A DNA stretch of 64,000 nucleotides from Streptomyces sp. R21 (GCF_041051975.1 NZ_CP163435.1:7419001-7483000), one strand, 5' to 3'. Shown: positions 1-8,452, counted from the stretch's first letter. A program made the numbers and translations. The notes: generated by a model from the letters alone, not told the origin.

Positions 1-1
1 G

Positions 2-1138
2 GAGTCCGTACGGGTCCCGGCGCAGGTGCTCGCGGACGCCCTGGAGCAGCTCGACCCGGCCGTGCGCGCGGCCCTGGAGGAGTCCATCCGGCGCGCCCGG
101 CTCGTCCACCGCGAGCAGCGGCGTACGACGCACACCACCCAGGTCGTGCCCGGCGGCACCGTCACCGAGAAGTGGGTGCCGGTCGAGCGTGTGGGGCTGT
201 ACGCGCCGGGCGGCCGGTCCGTCTACCCGTCCTCCGTGATCATGAACGTGGTCCCGGCGCAGGAGGCCGGAGTCCCGTCGATCGCCCTCGCCTCCCCGGC
301 GCAGGCCGAGTTCGACGGCCTCCCGCACCCGACGATCCTCGCCGCGTGCGCGCTGCTCGGCGTCGACGAGGTCTACGCCGCCGGTGGCGCGACCGCCGTC
401 GCGATGTTCGCGTACGGCACCGAGTCCTGCCCGCCCGCCAACATGGTCACCGGCCCCGGCAACATCTGGGTCGCCGCCGCCAAGCGGTACTTCGCGGGGA
501 AGATCGGCATCGACGCGGAGGCCGGTCCCACCGAGATCGCGATTCTCGCCGACGAGACCGCCGACCCGGTGCACGTCGCCTCCGACCTGATCAGCCAGGC
601 CGAGCACGACCCGCTGGCCGCCGCCGTCCTCGTCACGGACTCCGTGGCGCTCGCGGACGCGGTCGAGAAGGAGCTGGAGCCGCAGGTCGCGGCCACCAAG
701 CACATCGAGGACCGGATCGTCCCGGCGCTGGGCGGCAGGCAGTCGGCGATCGTGCTCGTCGACGGCGTCGACGAGGGCCTGCGGGTCGTCGACGCGTACG
801 GCGCCGAGCACCTGGAGATCCAGACGGCCGACGCCGCCGCCGTGGCCGACCGGGTGAAGAACGCGGGCGCGATCTTCGTGGGACCGTGGGCGCCCGTCTC
901 CCTCGGCGACTACTGCGCGGGCTCCAACCACGTGCTGCCGACCGGCGGTTGCGCCTGCCACTCCTCCGGCCTGTCCGTCCAGTCGTTCCTGCGCGGCATC
1001 CACATCGTCGACTACACGTGGGACGCGCTGGCCGACGTGGCGCATCACGTGGTGACGCTTGCGGAGGCGGAGGACCTGCCCGCGCACGGCGCGGCGATCA
1101 AGGCGCGGTTCGGATGGAAGGTACCGACGAGCAAGTGA
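2..1138 (+). CDS. hisD: Histidinol dehydrogenase HisD, 5' end cut by window
   Basis: Zn-dependent, NAD-linked four-electron oxidation of L-histidinol to L-histidine, the last step of histidine synthesis in the cytoplasm. The reading frame is already open at base 2, so about 60-70 N-terminal residues of the usual roughly 440 lie outside the window. Family motifs seen include GPGNIWVAAAK, DAEAGPTEIAILAD, ISQAEHDPLA (catalytic histidine region), EHLEIQ and the C-terminal GSNHVLPTGG stretch. It is first in the visible his operon and its TGA overlaps the GTG of hisC. Identification is secure; only the true start is unknown. Confidence 0.97.
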   Translation, partial: ESVRVPAQVLADALEQLDPAVRAALEESIRRARLVHREQRRTTHTTQVVPGGTVTEKWVPVERVGLYAPGGRSVYPSSVIMNVVPAQEAGVPSIALASPAQAEFDGLPHPTILAACALLGVDEVYAAGGATAVAMFAYGTESCPPANMVTGPGNIWVAAAKRYFAGKIGIDAEAGPTEIAILADETADPVHVASDLISQAEHDPLAAAVLVTDSVALADAVEKELEPQVAATKHIEDRIVPALGGRQSAIVLVDGVDEGLRVVDAYGAEHLEIQTADAAAVADRVKNAGAIFVGPWAPVSLGDYCAGSNHVLPTGGCACHSSGLSVQSFLRGIHIVDYTWDALADVAHHVVTLAEAEDLPAHGAAIKARFGWKVPTSK

Positions 1139-2241
1139 CCGGCATCGACGATCTCCCCGTACGGGACGAGCTGCGCGGCAAGTCCCCCTACGGCGCGCCC
1201 CAGTTGGACGTCCCCGTACGGCTGAACACCAACGAGAACCCGTACCCGCTGCCCGAGCCGCTCGTGGAGCGGATCGCCGAGCGGGTGCGCGAGGCCGCCC
1301 GGAACCTCAACCGCTACCCCGACCGGGACGCGGTGGAGCTGCGCACCGAGCTGGCCAGGTACCTGACGAAGACCGGCGGGCACCGGGTCGCCGCGGAGAA
1401 CGTCTGGGCGGCCAACGGCTCCAACGAGGTCATCCAGCAGCTGCTGCAGACCTTCGGCGGACCCGGCCGTACGGCGATCGGTTTCGAGCCGTCGTACTCG
1501 ATGCACGCGCTCATCGCGCGCGGCACGGGCACCGGCTGGATCTCCGGTCCCCGCAACGAGGACTTCACGATCGACCGCGCCGCCGCCGAGCAGGCCATCG
1601 CCGAGAACCGGCCGGACGTCGTCTTCATCACCACCCCCAACAACCCCACGGGCAACGCGGTGCCGCCCGAGACGGTCCTCGCGCTGTACGAGGCCGCGCA
1701 GGCGGCGAAGCCGTCCATGGTGGTGGTCGACGAGGCGTACATCGAGTTCAGCCACGGCGACTCGCTGCTGCCGCTGCTCGAAGGTCGGCCGAATCTCGTC
1801 GTCTCCCGGACGATGTCGAAGGCGTTCGGAGCCGCGGGCCTCCGGCTCGGCTATCTCGCCGCGCACCCGGCGGTCGTGGACGCCGTCCAGCTCGTACGGC
1901 TGCCGTACCACCTGTCGGCCGTCACGCAGGCGACCGCGCTGGCCGCCCTGGAGCACACCGACACCCTGCTCGGCTATGTCGAGCAGCTGAAGGCCGAGCG
2001 GGACCGGCTGGTCGCCGAGCTGCGCGCGATCGGCTACGACGTGACCGAGTCCGACGCGAACTTCGTGCAGTTCGGGCGGTTCGCCGACTCTCATGAGGTC
2101 TGGCAGAAGATCCTCGACCGGGGCGTCCTGGTCCGGGACAACGGCGTACCGGGGTGGCTGCGGGTCTCCGCGGGAACCCCCGAAGAGAACGACGCGTTCC
2201 TCGACGCGGTCCGTGAACTGAAGAAGGAGCAGAGCGCATGA
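1135..2241 (+). CDS. hisC: Histidinol-phosphate aminotransferase HisC
   Basis: PLP-dependent fold-type I aminotransferase converting imidazole-acetol phosphate plus glutamate to histidinol phosphate. Motifs: LNTNENPYPLP near the N-terminus, NPTGN in the middle, DEAYIEF, and SRTMSKAFGAAGLRLG with the PLP-binding lysine. The GTG start chosen overlaps the hisD stop as GTGA and gives 368 residues, close to the usual family length. An ATG at 1114 in the same frame is an alternative and would add seven residues. The 3' end overlaps hisB by an ATGA, so the genes are translationally coupled. Confidence 0.95.
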   Translation: MTGIDDLPVRDELRGKSPYGAPQLDVPVRLNTNENPYPLPEPLVERIAERVREAARNLNRYPDRDAVELRTELARYLTKTGGHRVAAENVWAANGSNEVIQQLLQTFGGPGRTAIGFEPSYSMHALIARGTGTGWISGPRNEDFTIDRAAAEQAIAENRPDVVFITTPNNPTGNAVPPETVLALYEAAQAAKPSMVVVDEAYIEFSHGDSLLPLLEGRPNLVVSRTMSKAFGAAGLRLGYLAAHPAVVDAVQLVRLPYHLSAVTQATALAALEHTDTLLGYVEQLKAERDRLVAELRAIGYDVTESDANFVQFGRFADSHEVWQKILDRGVLVRDNGVPGWLRVSAGTPEENDAFLDAVRELKKEQSA

Positions 2242-2831
2242 GCCGCGTAGGACGGGTGGAACGGACGACGAAGGAGACGTCGGTCCTCGTCGAGATCGAT
2301 CTCGACGGGTCCGGCAAGGTCGATGTGTCGACAGGAGTCGGCTTCTACGACCACATGCTCGACCAGCTCGGCCGGCACGGTCTGTTCGACCTGACCGTGA
2401 AGACCGAGGGCGACCTGCACATCGACTCGCACCACACCATCGAGGACACCGCCCTCGCGCTGGGTGCCGCCTTCAAGCAGGCGCTCGGCGACAAGGTGGG
2501 GATCTATCGATTCGGCAACTGCACGGTGCCGCTGGACGAGTCGCTCGCCCAGGTGACGGTGGACCTGAGCGGCCGCCCGTACCTCGTGCACACCGAGCCC
2601 GAGAAGATGGCGCCGATGATCGGCGAGTACGACACGACGATGACCCGGCACATCCTGGAGTCCTTCGTCGCCCAGGCCCAGATCGCGCTGCACGTGCACG
2701 TGCCGTACGGGCGCAACGCGCACCACATCGTGGAGTGCCAGTTCAAGGCGCTCGCCCGGGCGCTGCGCTATGCCTCCGAGCGCGACCCGCGCGCCGCCGG
2801 AATCCTTCCCTCCACGAAGGGCGCGCTGTAA
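2238..2831 (+). CDS. hisB: Imidazoleglycerol-phosphate dehydratase HisB
   Basis: Monofunctional dehydratase (197 aa) converting imidazole glycerol phosphate to imidazole acetol phosphate. The duplicated Mn-binding histidine motifs are visible: GFYDHMLDQLGRHG, DSHHTIEDTALALG and, near the C-terminus, AHHIVECQFKALARALR. It lacks the histidinol-phosphatase domain found in enteric HisB, so that phosphatase must be encoded elsewhere. ATG overlaps the hisC stop by 4 bp. The next gene begins 5 bp after its stop. Confidence 0.97.
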   Translation: MSRVGRVERTTKETSVLVEIDLDGSGKVDVSTGVGFYDHMLDQLGRHGLFDLTVKTEGDLHIDSHHTIEDTALALGAAFKQALGDKVGIYRFGNCTVPLDESLAQVTVDLSGRPYLVHTEPEKMAPMIGEYDTTMTRHILESFVAQAQIALHVHVPYGRNAHHIVECQFKALARALRYASERDPRAAGILPSTKGAL

Positions 2832-2835
2832 AGCC

Positions 2836-3000
2836 ATGACCGGACTCAACACCATTCTCATCGTCGCCGGACTCTTCCTCCTCGGCGGCGTCTACTCCTT
2901 CGTCAAGCAGGAGATGCCCAAGAGCCTCATCGTGCTGCTGTCGATCGGCGCCGCGATGTGCCTCGTGGCGGGCGTCATGAGGCTGGAGGTGTGGAATTGA
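2836..3000 (+). CDS. Small two-helix membrane protein inside the his operon
   Basis: A 54-residue protein with two hydrophobic segments, roughly residues 5-20 (ILIVAGLFLLGGVY) and 31-48 (LIVLLSIGAAMCLVAGVM), joined by a short basic turn. Start ATG lies 5 bp after hisB stops; an in-frame upstream extension into hisB looks spurious because it has no hydrophobic or conserved character. Its stop overlaps the TTG start of hisH (TTGA), so it is coupled to both neighbours. I recognise it only as an actinobacterial his-operon small membrane protein; no function can be assigned from sequence. Confidence 0.8.
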   Translation: MTGLNTILIVAGLFLLGGVYSFVKQEMPKSLIVLLSIGAAMCLVAGVMRLEVWN

Positions 3001-3647
3001 GCAGCTCAGTCAAAAGGAAGCAGGTCGTGGTCTTCGACTACGGCTTCGGGAACGTCCGCTCCGCCGAGCGCGCCCTCGCCCGCACCGGTGCCGAGGTCGA
3101 GATAACGCGTGACTTCGACACGGCGATGAACGCGGACGGGCTGCTGGTGCCCGGTGTCGGCGCCTTCGCGGCCTGTATGAAGGGCCTCAAGGAGGCGCGC
3201 GGCGACTGGATCGTCGACCGCCGGCTGTCCGGCGGACGCCCGGTCATGGGCATCTGCGTCGGCATGCAGATCCTCTTCGCGCGGGGCATCGAGCACGGCG
3301 TGGAGACCGAGGGCCTGGACGAGTGGCCCGGCTCGGTCGAGCCGCTGCAGGCCGAGATCGTGCCGCACATGGGCTGGAACACGGTCGAGGCACCGGCGGG
3401 CTCGCAGCTCTTCGCGGGACTCGACGCCGACGCCCGCTTCTACTTCGTGCACTCCTACGCCGTCCACGACTGGTCCCTGGAGATCACGAACCCGGCGATG
3501 CGCGCGCCCCTGGTGACCTGGTCGACGCACGGCAAGCCCTTCGTGGCGGCCGTGGAGAACGGCGCCCTGTGGGCCACCCAGTTCCACCCCGAGAAGTCCG
3601 GCGATGCCGGAGCCCAGCTCCTCACCAACTGGATCGGAACCCTGTAG
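2997..3647 (+). CDS. hisH: Imidazole glycerol phosphate synthase glutaminase subunit HisH
   Basis: Class I glutamine amidotransferase that hydrolyses glutamine and channels ammonia to HisF. The catalytic Cys lies in MGICVGMQILF, the oxyanion region in the PGVGAF stretch, and His/Glu in ATQFHPEKSGDAG. The TTG start is preferred: GGAGG sits 7 bp upstream and it overlaps the preceding stop as TTGA. A GTG two codons earlier (2991) is possible but sits too close to the GGAGG. 216 residues, normal for HisH. priA follows after 3 bp. Confidence 0.95.
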   Translation: MSSSVKRKQVVVFDYGFGNVRSAERALARTGAEVEITRDFDTAMNADGLLVPGVGAFAACMKGLKEARGDWIVDRRLSGGRPVMGICVGMQILFARGIEHGVETEGLDEWPGSVEPLQAEIVPHMGWNTVEAPAGSQLFAGLDADARFYFVHSYAVHDWSLEITNPAMRAPLVTWSTHGKPFVAAVENGALWATQFHPEKSGDAGAQLLTNWIGTL

Positions 3648-3650
3648 ACC

Positions 3651-4376
3651 ATGGCCAAGCTCGAACTCCTCCCCGCCGTCGACGTCCGCGACGGCCAGGC
3701 GGTCCGCCTCGTGCACGGCGAGTCCGGCAGCGAGACGTCCTACGGCTCCCCGCTCGAGGCCGCCCTCGCCTGGCAGCGGTCGGGCGCCGAGTGGCTGCAC
3801 CTGGTGGACCTGGACGCCGCGTTCGGCACCGGCGACAACCGCGCGCTGATCGCGGAGGTCGCGGGCGCGATGGACATCAAGGTCGAGCTGTCCGGCGGCA
3901 TCCGCGACGACGACACGCTGGCAGCCGCCCTCGCCACCGGCTGCACCCGGGTGAACCTCGGCACCGCCGCCCTGGAGACCCCCGAGTGGGTCGCCAAGGT
4001 CATCGCCGAGTACGGCGACAAGATCGCGGTCGGCCTCGACGTACGCGGTACGACGCTGCGCGGCCGCGGCTGGACCCGCGACGGCGGCGACCTCTACGAG
4101 ACGCTGGCGCGCCTCGACAAGGAGGGCTGCGCGCGGTACGTGGTCACCGACATCGCGAAGGACGGCACGCTGCAGGGCCCGAACCTGGAGCTGCTGCGCA
4201 ATGTGTGCGCGGTGACCGACCGCCCGGTCGTGGCCTCCGGCGGCGTCTCGTCCCTGGACGACCTCCGCGCCATCGCCGAGCTCGTGGCCCTCGGTGTCGA
4301 GGGCTCCATCGTCGGGAAGGCGCTGTACGCGAAGGCGTTCACCCTGGAAGAGGCGCTGGAGGCGGTCGCCGTATGA
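3651..4376 (+). CDS. priA: Bifunctional phosphoribosyl isomerase PriA (HisA/TrpF)
   Basis: TIM-barrel isomerase of 241 aa that performs the ProFAR isomerisation of histidine synthesis. In Streptomyces and mycobacteria it also performs the phosphoribosylanthranilate isomerisation of tryptophan synthesis. N-terminal AVDVRDGQAVRL and C-terminal TDIAKDGTLQGPN supply the two catalytic aspartates; the RGRGWTRDGGDLYE loop (Arg and Trp) is the actinobacterial PriA type. No trpF is present among the trp genes of this window, which fits dual use. ATG directly follows hisH; the stop overlaps the next start by 4 bp. Confidence 0.95.
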   Translation: MAKLELLPAVDVRDGQAVRLVHGESGSETSYGSPLEAALAWQRSGAEWLHLVDLDAAFGTGDNRALIAEVAGAMDIKVELSGGIRDDDTLAAALATGCTRVNLGTAALETPEWVAKVIAEYGDKIAVGLDVRGTTLRGRGWTRDGGDLYETLARLDKEGCARYVVTDIAKDGTLQGPNLELLRNVCAVTDRPVVASGGVSSLDDLRAIAELVALGVEGSIVGKALYAKAFTLEEALEAVAV

Positions 4377-4771
4377 GTGGCGTACGACGGATCTCCTCGC
4401 ACAGCCCGTTCGAGGACCTCATCGGCTATTCGCGCGCGGTAGAGCTGCCCAACGGCCTTGTCCTGGTGTCGGGTTGCACCTCGATCGTGAACGGTGCCAT
4501 AGACGCGGGCACGCCCTACCAGCAGACCCTCAACGCCTTCCAGGTCGCCCTCGACGCCCTGAAGGAGCTCGGCCTCGGCCGCGAGCATGTGGTGCGCACC
4601 CGTATGTACATCACCCACGCCCGCGACGTCGATGATGTGGGCCGCGCCCACAAGGAGCTGTTCGACGACGTGCGCCCCGCCGCCTCCATGCTGATCGTCT
4701 CGGGCTTCATCGACCCCAGCCTGGTCGTCGAGGTCGAGGTGGAGGCGTACCGAGGGGATTCCGCGTCATGA
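4373..4771 (+). CDS. RidA (YjgF/YER057c) family protein in his operon
   Basis: 132-residue member of the RidA superfamily, a fold that often hydrolyses reactive enamine/imine intermediates. Recognisable features are the N-terminal FEDLIGYSRAVE, LVLVSGCTS, the QTLNAFQVALDALKELG helix, and VVRTRMYITHARD. The usual catalytic arginine region near the C-terminus (PAASMLIVSGF) is altered compared with the classic RPART motif: Arg is replaced by Ser-Met-Leu. This may mark a non-deaminase subgroup. ATGA overlaps on both sides with priA and hisF imply co-translation, perhaps clearing a pathway by-product; that role is inference. Confidence 0.88.
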   Translation: MSGVRRISSHSPFEDLIGYSRAVELPNGLVLVSGCTSIVNGAIDAGTPYQQTLNAFQVALDALKELGLGREHVVRTRMYITHARDVDDVGRAHKELFDDVRPAASMLIVSGFIDPSLVVEVEVEAYRGDSAS

Positions 4772-5523
4772 CCCTCGCCGTACGCGTCATCCCCTGCCTG
4801 GACGTGGACAACGGCCGGGTCGTCAAGGGCGTCAACTTCCAGAACCTGCGCGACGCCGGCGACCCCGTCGAGATGGCCAAGGTGTACGACGCCGAGGGCG
4901 CCGACGAGCTGACGTTCCTGGACATCACCGCCTCGTCGGGCAACCGCGAGACCACGTACGACGTGGTGCGCCGCACGGCCGAGCAGGTCTTCATCCCGCT
5001 GACGGTCGGCGGCGGTGTCCGCGCCGCCGAGGACGTCGACAAGCTGCTGCGCGCGGGCGCCGACAAGGTCGGCGTCAACACGGCCGCGATCGCCCGCCCT
5101 GACCTCATCCGCGAGATCGCCGAACGCTTCGGCCGCCAGGTGCTGGTCCTGTCGGTGGACGCGCGGCGCACCGAGTCGGGGTCCTTCGAGGTCACCACCC
5201 ACGGCGGCCGCAAGGGCACCGGCATCGACGCTGTCGAGTGGGCCCACCGCGCCGCCGAACTCGGCGCCGGCGAGATCCTCCTCAACTCCATGGACGCCGA
5301 CGGTACGAAGGACGGCTACGACCTGGAGATGATCCGGGCCGTCCGTAAACACGTCACGGTCCCGGTGATCGCCTCGGGTGGCGCCGGCAAACTCGCCGAC
5401 TTCCCCCCGGCGGTCGCAGCGGGCGCGGACGCGGTCCTCGCCGCCTCCGTCTTCCACTTCGGCGACCTGCGCATCGGCGAAGTGAAGGAGACACTGCGCG
5501 AGGCGGGCCATCCCGTCCGCTGA
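4768..5523 (+). CDS. hisF: Imidazole glycerol phosphate synthase cyclase subunit HisF
   Basis: 251-residue TIM barrel that, with HisH, forms imidazole glycerol phosphate and AICAR from PRFAR and ammonia. Catalytic aspartates are in VIPCLDVDNGRVVKGV and in LVLSVDARR; phosphate-binding GGGV and ASGGAG loops are present. ATG overlaps the RidA-like gene's stop. Last gene of this his segment; a hairpin follows at 5540-5566. hisI lies apart, across a convergent gene. Confidence 0.97.
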   Translation: MTLAVRVIPCLDVDNGRVVKGVNFQNLRDAGDPVEMAKVYDAEGADELTFLDITASSGNRETTYDVVRRTAEQVFIPLTVGGGVRAAEDVDKLLRAGADKVGVNTAAIARPDLIREIAERFGRQVLVLSVDARRTESGSFEVTTHGGRKGTGIDAVEWAHRAAELGAGEILLNSMDADGTKDGYDLEMIRAVRKHVTVPVIASGGAGKLADFPPAVAAGADAVLAASVFHFGDLRIGEVKETLREAGHPVR

Positions 5524-5539
5524 GCCTCTCCTGGCTTGC

Positions 5540-5566
5540 AGCCCCGGTCACCTGGTGGCCGGGGCT
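5540..5566. terminator. Bidirectional hairpin between hisF and the convergent TIGR03085 gene
   Basis: AGCCCCGG arm pairs with CCGGGGCT and the stem extends inward with one G-U pair to about 11-12 bp. There is no T-run, as is usual in Streptomyces. It lies between two convergent genes. Confidence 0.7.
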
Positions 5567-5611
5567 TCGCCTTGGCGGGATGCGCAGGGAACCCGCTGAA
5601 CCCGCCGTCCC

Positions 5612-6247
5612 TCAGAGCCCCAGCTGCTTCGTCTCGTGCAGCTTGGCGATCGCGTCCTTGTCGCCGTCCAGTTCCACGTCGGCGACGGTCTGGCGGCCGT
5701 AGGCGAAGAGCAGGAGCTCGGACGGTTCGCCGGTGACCGTGACGACCGGGGTGCCCTTGTGGGCCACCGCCGTCTGGCCGTTCGGGCGGCGCAGGACCAG
5801 GCCGGTCGGGGCGGTGCGGCCCGTCAGCCGGGCGGTGCGCTCCAGGCGGGTCCACAGGGCGTCCTGGAAGACGGAGTCCAGTTCGCGCGGGGTCCAGTCC
5901 GGCTGGGCGCGGCGGACGTCCTCGGTGTGGACGTAGAACTCGATCGTGTTCGACGCCTCGTCGATCTGCTTGAGGGAGAACGGGGAGAAGCGCGGCGGGC
6001 CGGTGCGGATCAGCTGGATCAGTTCCTCGTACGGCTTCTCGGCGAACTCCGTCATCACCCGGTCCAGCCGTGACGCGAGCTGCTTGAGGAGGATTCCGCC
6101 CGCCGCGTCCGGGCGGCGCTCGCGCACCACGACATGGGCGGCGAGGTCACGGGTGTTCCAGCCCTCGCACAGAGTGGTGGCGTCCGGACCCTCGGTTTCC
6201 AACAGGTCGGCGAGGAGAAGTCGTTCACGCTTGGCGTAGGTCGACAT
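5612..6247 (-). CDS. TIGR03085 family (maleylpyruvate-isomerase/DinB-like) protein
   Basis: 211-residue protein of the actinobacterial TIGR03085 type within the DinB/mycothiol-dependent maleylpyruvate isomerase superfamily, usually a four-helix metal-binding fold. Features seen: N-terminal ERLLLADLLETEGPDATTLCEGWNTRDLAAHVVVRERRPDA region with the His of the helix-2 motif, then EFYVHTEDVRRAQPDW containing the second His and acidic residues, and a C-terminal small beta domain. Substrate unknown. It is transcribed divergently from hisI and convergently to hisF. Confidence 0.8.
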   Translation of the reverse strand: MSTYAKRERLLLADLLETEGPDATTLCEGWNTRDLAAHVVVRERRPDAAGGILLKQLASRLDRVMTEFAEKPYEELIQLIRTGPPRFSPFSLKQIDEASNTIEFYVHTEDVRRAQPDWTPRELDSVFQDALWTRLERTARLTGRTAPTGLVLRRPNGQTAVAHKGTPVVTVTGEPSELLLFAYGRQTVADVELDGDKDAIAKLHETKQLGL

Positions 6248-6352
6248 GCAGCCAGCCTACGACTGCCCCACCCGAGCGCCCAGGGGACACTCGGTCACCC
6301 CGACGGGCCGGTCCGCCCACCCGTCTCCCGGCCACCGCCCCTCACGGAGCCT

Positions 6353-6375
6353 CCCCCAGAGCGAAAGCCTGGGGG
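6353..6375. repeat. Streptomyces-type dispersed CCCCCAG...CTGGGGG hairpin
   Basis: CCCCCAG (6353-6359) pairs with CTGGGGG (6369-6375) across a 9-nt loop and is followed at once by TACCCCCAT. This short hairpin resembles intergenic elements that recur throughout Streptomyces genomes. It lies between the divergent TIGR03085 and hisI genes. Confidence 0.55.
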
Positions 6376-6438
6376 TACCCCCATCGCGCCGCCCCTCTCA
6401 TCCATTGGACGCCTGCCAGCTGTGTCACACCGGCGCGG

Positions 6439-6444
6439 CACAAT
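6439..6444 (+). promoter_or_regulatory. Likely -10 element of a leaderless hisI transcript
   Basis: CACAAT ends 7 bp before ATG 6452, the spacing expected if transcription begins at the start codon. No Shine-Dalgarno-like sequence lies upstream of that ATG. Confidence 0.4.
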
Positions 6445-6451
6445 GGTCCGC

Positions 6452-6859
6452 ATGACCAGCACGCCCCTGCCCAGCAGCCCCAGCGGCCTGGACCCCGAGA
6501 TCGCCGCGCGCCTCAAGCGCAGCGCCGACGGGCTCGTCCCGGCCATCGCCCAGCAGTACGACACCGGTGAGGTGCTCATGCTCGGCTGGATGGACGACGA
6601 GGCGCTGCATCGCACGCTGACGACCGGCCGCTGCACGTACTGGTCGCGCAGCCGCCGGGAGTACTGGGTGAAGGGCGACACCTCCGGGCACTTCCAGTGG
6701 GTCAGGTCCGTCGCCCTCGACTGCGACGCCGACACGCTCCTCGTGCGGGTCGACCAGGTCGGCGCCGCCTGCCACACAGGCGCCCGCACCTGCTTCGACG
6801 CCGACGTGCTGCTCAAGGACGGCGGCGGCGGTTCCGGCACCGCCGCCGCGGATCAGTAA
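6452..6859 (+). CDS. hisI: Phosphoribosyl-AMP cyclohydrolase HisI
   Basis: 135-residue Zn/Mg enzyme that opens the purine ring of PR-AMP. Motifs: VLMLGWMDDEAL, TYWSRSRREYWVKGDTSGH, the metal site DCDADT, and the Zn cysteines in CHTGARTC. An in-frame ATG at 6443 (MVRMTS) is possible, but ATG 6452 fits a leaderless promoter. Monofunctional, with no HisE domain. trpE starts 12 bp downstream, so the two are probably co-transcribed, placing one histidine step and the first tryptophan step under one promoter. Confidence 0.95.
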   Translation: MTSTPLPSSPSGLDPEIAARLKRSADGLVPAIAQQYDTGEVLMLGWMDDEALHRTLTTGRCTYWSRSRREYWVKGDTSGHFQWVRSVALDCDADTLLVRVDQVGAACHTGARTCFDADVLLKDGGGGSGTAAADQ

Positions 6860-6870
6860 GGTCAGCCGCC

Positions 6871-8349
6871 ATGGACCTTGAGACGTTCCGCAAGCTCGCC
6901 GCCGACCGCCGTGTCATCCCCGTCAGCCGCAAGCTCCTCGCCGACGGCGACACCCCGGTCGGGCTCTACCGCAAGCTCGCCGCCGAGCGCCCCGGCACCT
7001 TCCTGCTGGAGTCCGCGGAGAACGGCCGCTCCTGGTCTCGCTACTCCTTCGTGGGCGTCCGCAGCGCCGCCACACTCACCGCACGCGACGGCGGGGCCCA
7101 CTGGCTCGGCACACCGCCCGTCGGCGTCCCCACCGAGGGCGATCCGCTCGCCGCCCTGCGCGCCACCATCGAGACGCTGCACACCCCGCACCAGGAGGGC
7201 CTCCCGCCCTTCACCGGCGGCATGGTCGGCTACCTCGGCTACGACATCGTGCGCCGCCTGGAGAAGATCGGCCCGGGGGAGCGCGACGACCTGAAGCTCC
7301 CCGAGCTGACCATGCTGCTCACCTCCGACCTGGCCGTCATGGACCACTGGGAGGGCTCGGTCCTGCTGATCGCCAACGCGATCAACCACAACGACCTGGA
7401 CACGGGCGTCGACGAGGCGTACGCGGATGCCGTGGCCCGGCTGGACGCCATGGAGGCCGACCTCTCGCACCCGGTCGCCCAGCCGCCCGCCGCGCTCCCG
7501 CCGTCCGAGCTGCCCGAGTACACCGCGCTGTGGGGCGGCCCCGACTTCCAGGACGCCGTCGAGGACATCAAGGAGCGCATCCGGGCGGGCGAGGCCTTCC
7601 AGGTCGTCCCCTCCCAGCGCTTCGAAACCCCGTGCACGGCAAGCGCGTTGGACGTGTACCGGGTGCTGCGGGCCACCAACCCGTCGCCGTACATGTACCT
7701 CTTCCGCTTCGACGGCTTCGACGTCGTGGGCTCGTCCCCCGAGGCCCTGGTCAAGGTCGAGGACGGGCAGGCGATGGTGCACCCCATCGCCGGCACCCGG
7801 CACCGCGGCGCGACCCCGCAGGAGGACCAGGCCCTCGCGGACGAGCTGCTCGCCGACCCCAAGGAGCGCGCCGAGCACCTGATGCTCGTCGACCTCGGGC
7901 GCAACGACCTGGGCCGGGTCTGCGAGCCGGGCTCCGTCGAGGTCGTCGACTTCATGTCCGTCGAGCGGTACTCGCACGTGATGCACATCGTCTCGACCGT
8001 CACCGGCCGCGTGGCACAGGGGCGGTCGGCCTTCGACGTGCTCACCGCCTGCTTCCCGGCCGGCACCCTCTCCGGCGCGCCCAAGCCCCGCGCGATGCAG
8101 ATCATCGACGAACTGGAGCCGTCCCGGCGCGGGCTGTACGGCGGCTGCGTCGGCTACCTCGACTTCGCGGGCGACTCCGACACCGCCATCGCCATCCGTA
8201 CGGCCCTGCTGCGCGACGGCGTGGCGTACGTGCAGGCCGGAGCGGGCATCGTCGCCGACTCCGACCCGGTCGCGGAGGACAACGAGTGCCGCAACAAGGC
8301 GGCGGCCGTCCTGCGCGCGGTGCACACGGCGAACCGGCTCGGACGGTAA
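6871..8349 (+). CDS. trpE: Anthranilate synthase component I TrpE
   Basis: 492-residue chorismate-utilising subunit that makes anthranilate, using ammonia from a glutaminase subunit not encoded here. The feedback tryptophan-binding element is seen as FLLESAENG near residue 50 and the C-terminal catalytic region as HPIAGTRHRGATP, VDLGRNDLGRV and PAGTLSGAPKPRAMQIIDELE. The start ATG has an upstream GTCAGCCGCC rather than a strong ribosome site. The gene sits 12 bp after hisI. Confidence 0.97.
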   Translation: MDLETFRKLAADRRVIPVSRKLLADGDTPVGLYRKLAAERPGTFLLESAENGRSWSRYSFVGVRSAATLTARDGGAHWLGTPPVGVPTEGDPLAALRATIETLHTPHQEGLPPFTGGMVGYLGYDIVRRLEKIGPGERDDLKLPELTMLLTSDLAVMDHWEGSVLLIANAINHNDLDTGVDEAYADAVARLDAMEADLSHPVAQPPAALPPSELPEYTALWGGPDFQDAVEDIKERIRAGEAFQVVPSQRFETPCTASALDVYRVLRATNPSPYMYLFRFDGFDVVGSSPEALVKVEDGQAMVHPIAGTRHRGATPQEDQALADELLADPKERAEHLMLVDLGRNDLGRVCEPGSVEVVDFMSVERYSHVMHIVSTVTGRVAQGRSAFDVLTACFPAGTLSGAPKPRAMQIIDELEPSRRGLYGGCVGYLDFAGDSDTAIAIRTALLRDGVAYVQAGAGIVADSDPVAEDNECRNKAAAVLRAVHTANRLGR

Positions 8350-8420
8350 CGCGCGGGGCCGACAGCCCTCGGAGGCGGGCCGCGCGGCGAACCGGTTCCG
8401 GCAATGGGACGGGTCTCACG

Positions 8421-8452
8421 TGAACCCCGGGTGACGGTTCGCCCCGGGTTCA
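8421..8452. terminator. Possible hairpin after trpE
   Basis: TGAACCC (8421-8427) and GGGTTCA (8446-8452) form a 7-bp inverted repeat in the 119-bp gap between trpE and the next gene. It could be a terminator or an operator for the downstream gene. Confidence 0.35.

Noticed and set aside
6862..8325. 487-codon minus-strand frame opposite trpE
   Set aside because: Antisense artefact of a conserved trpE gene.
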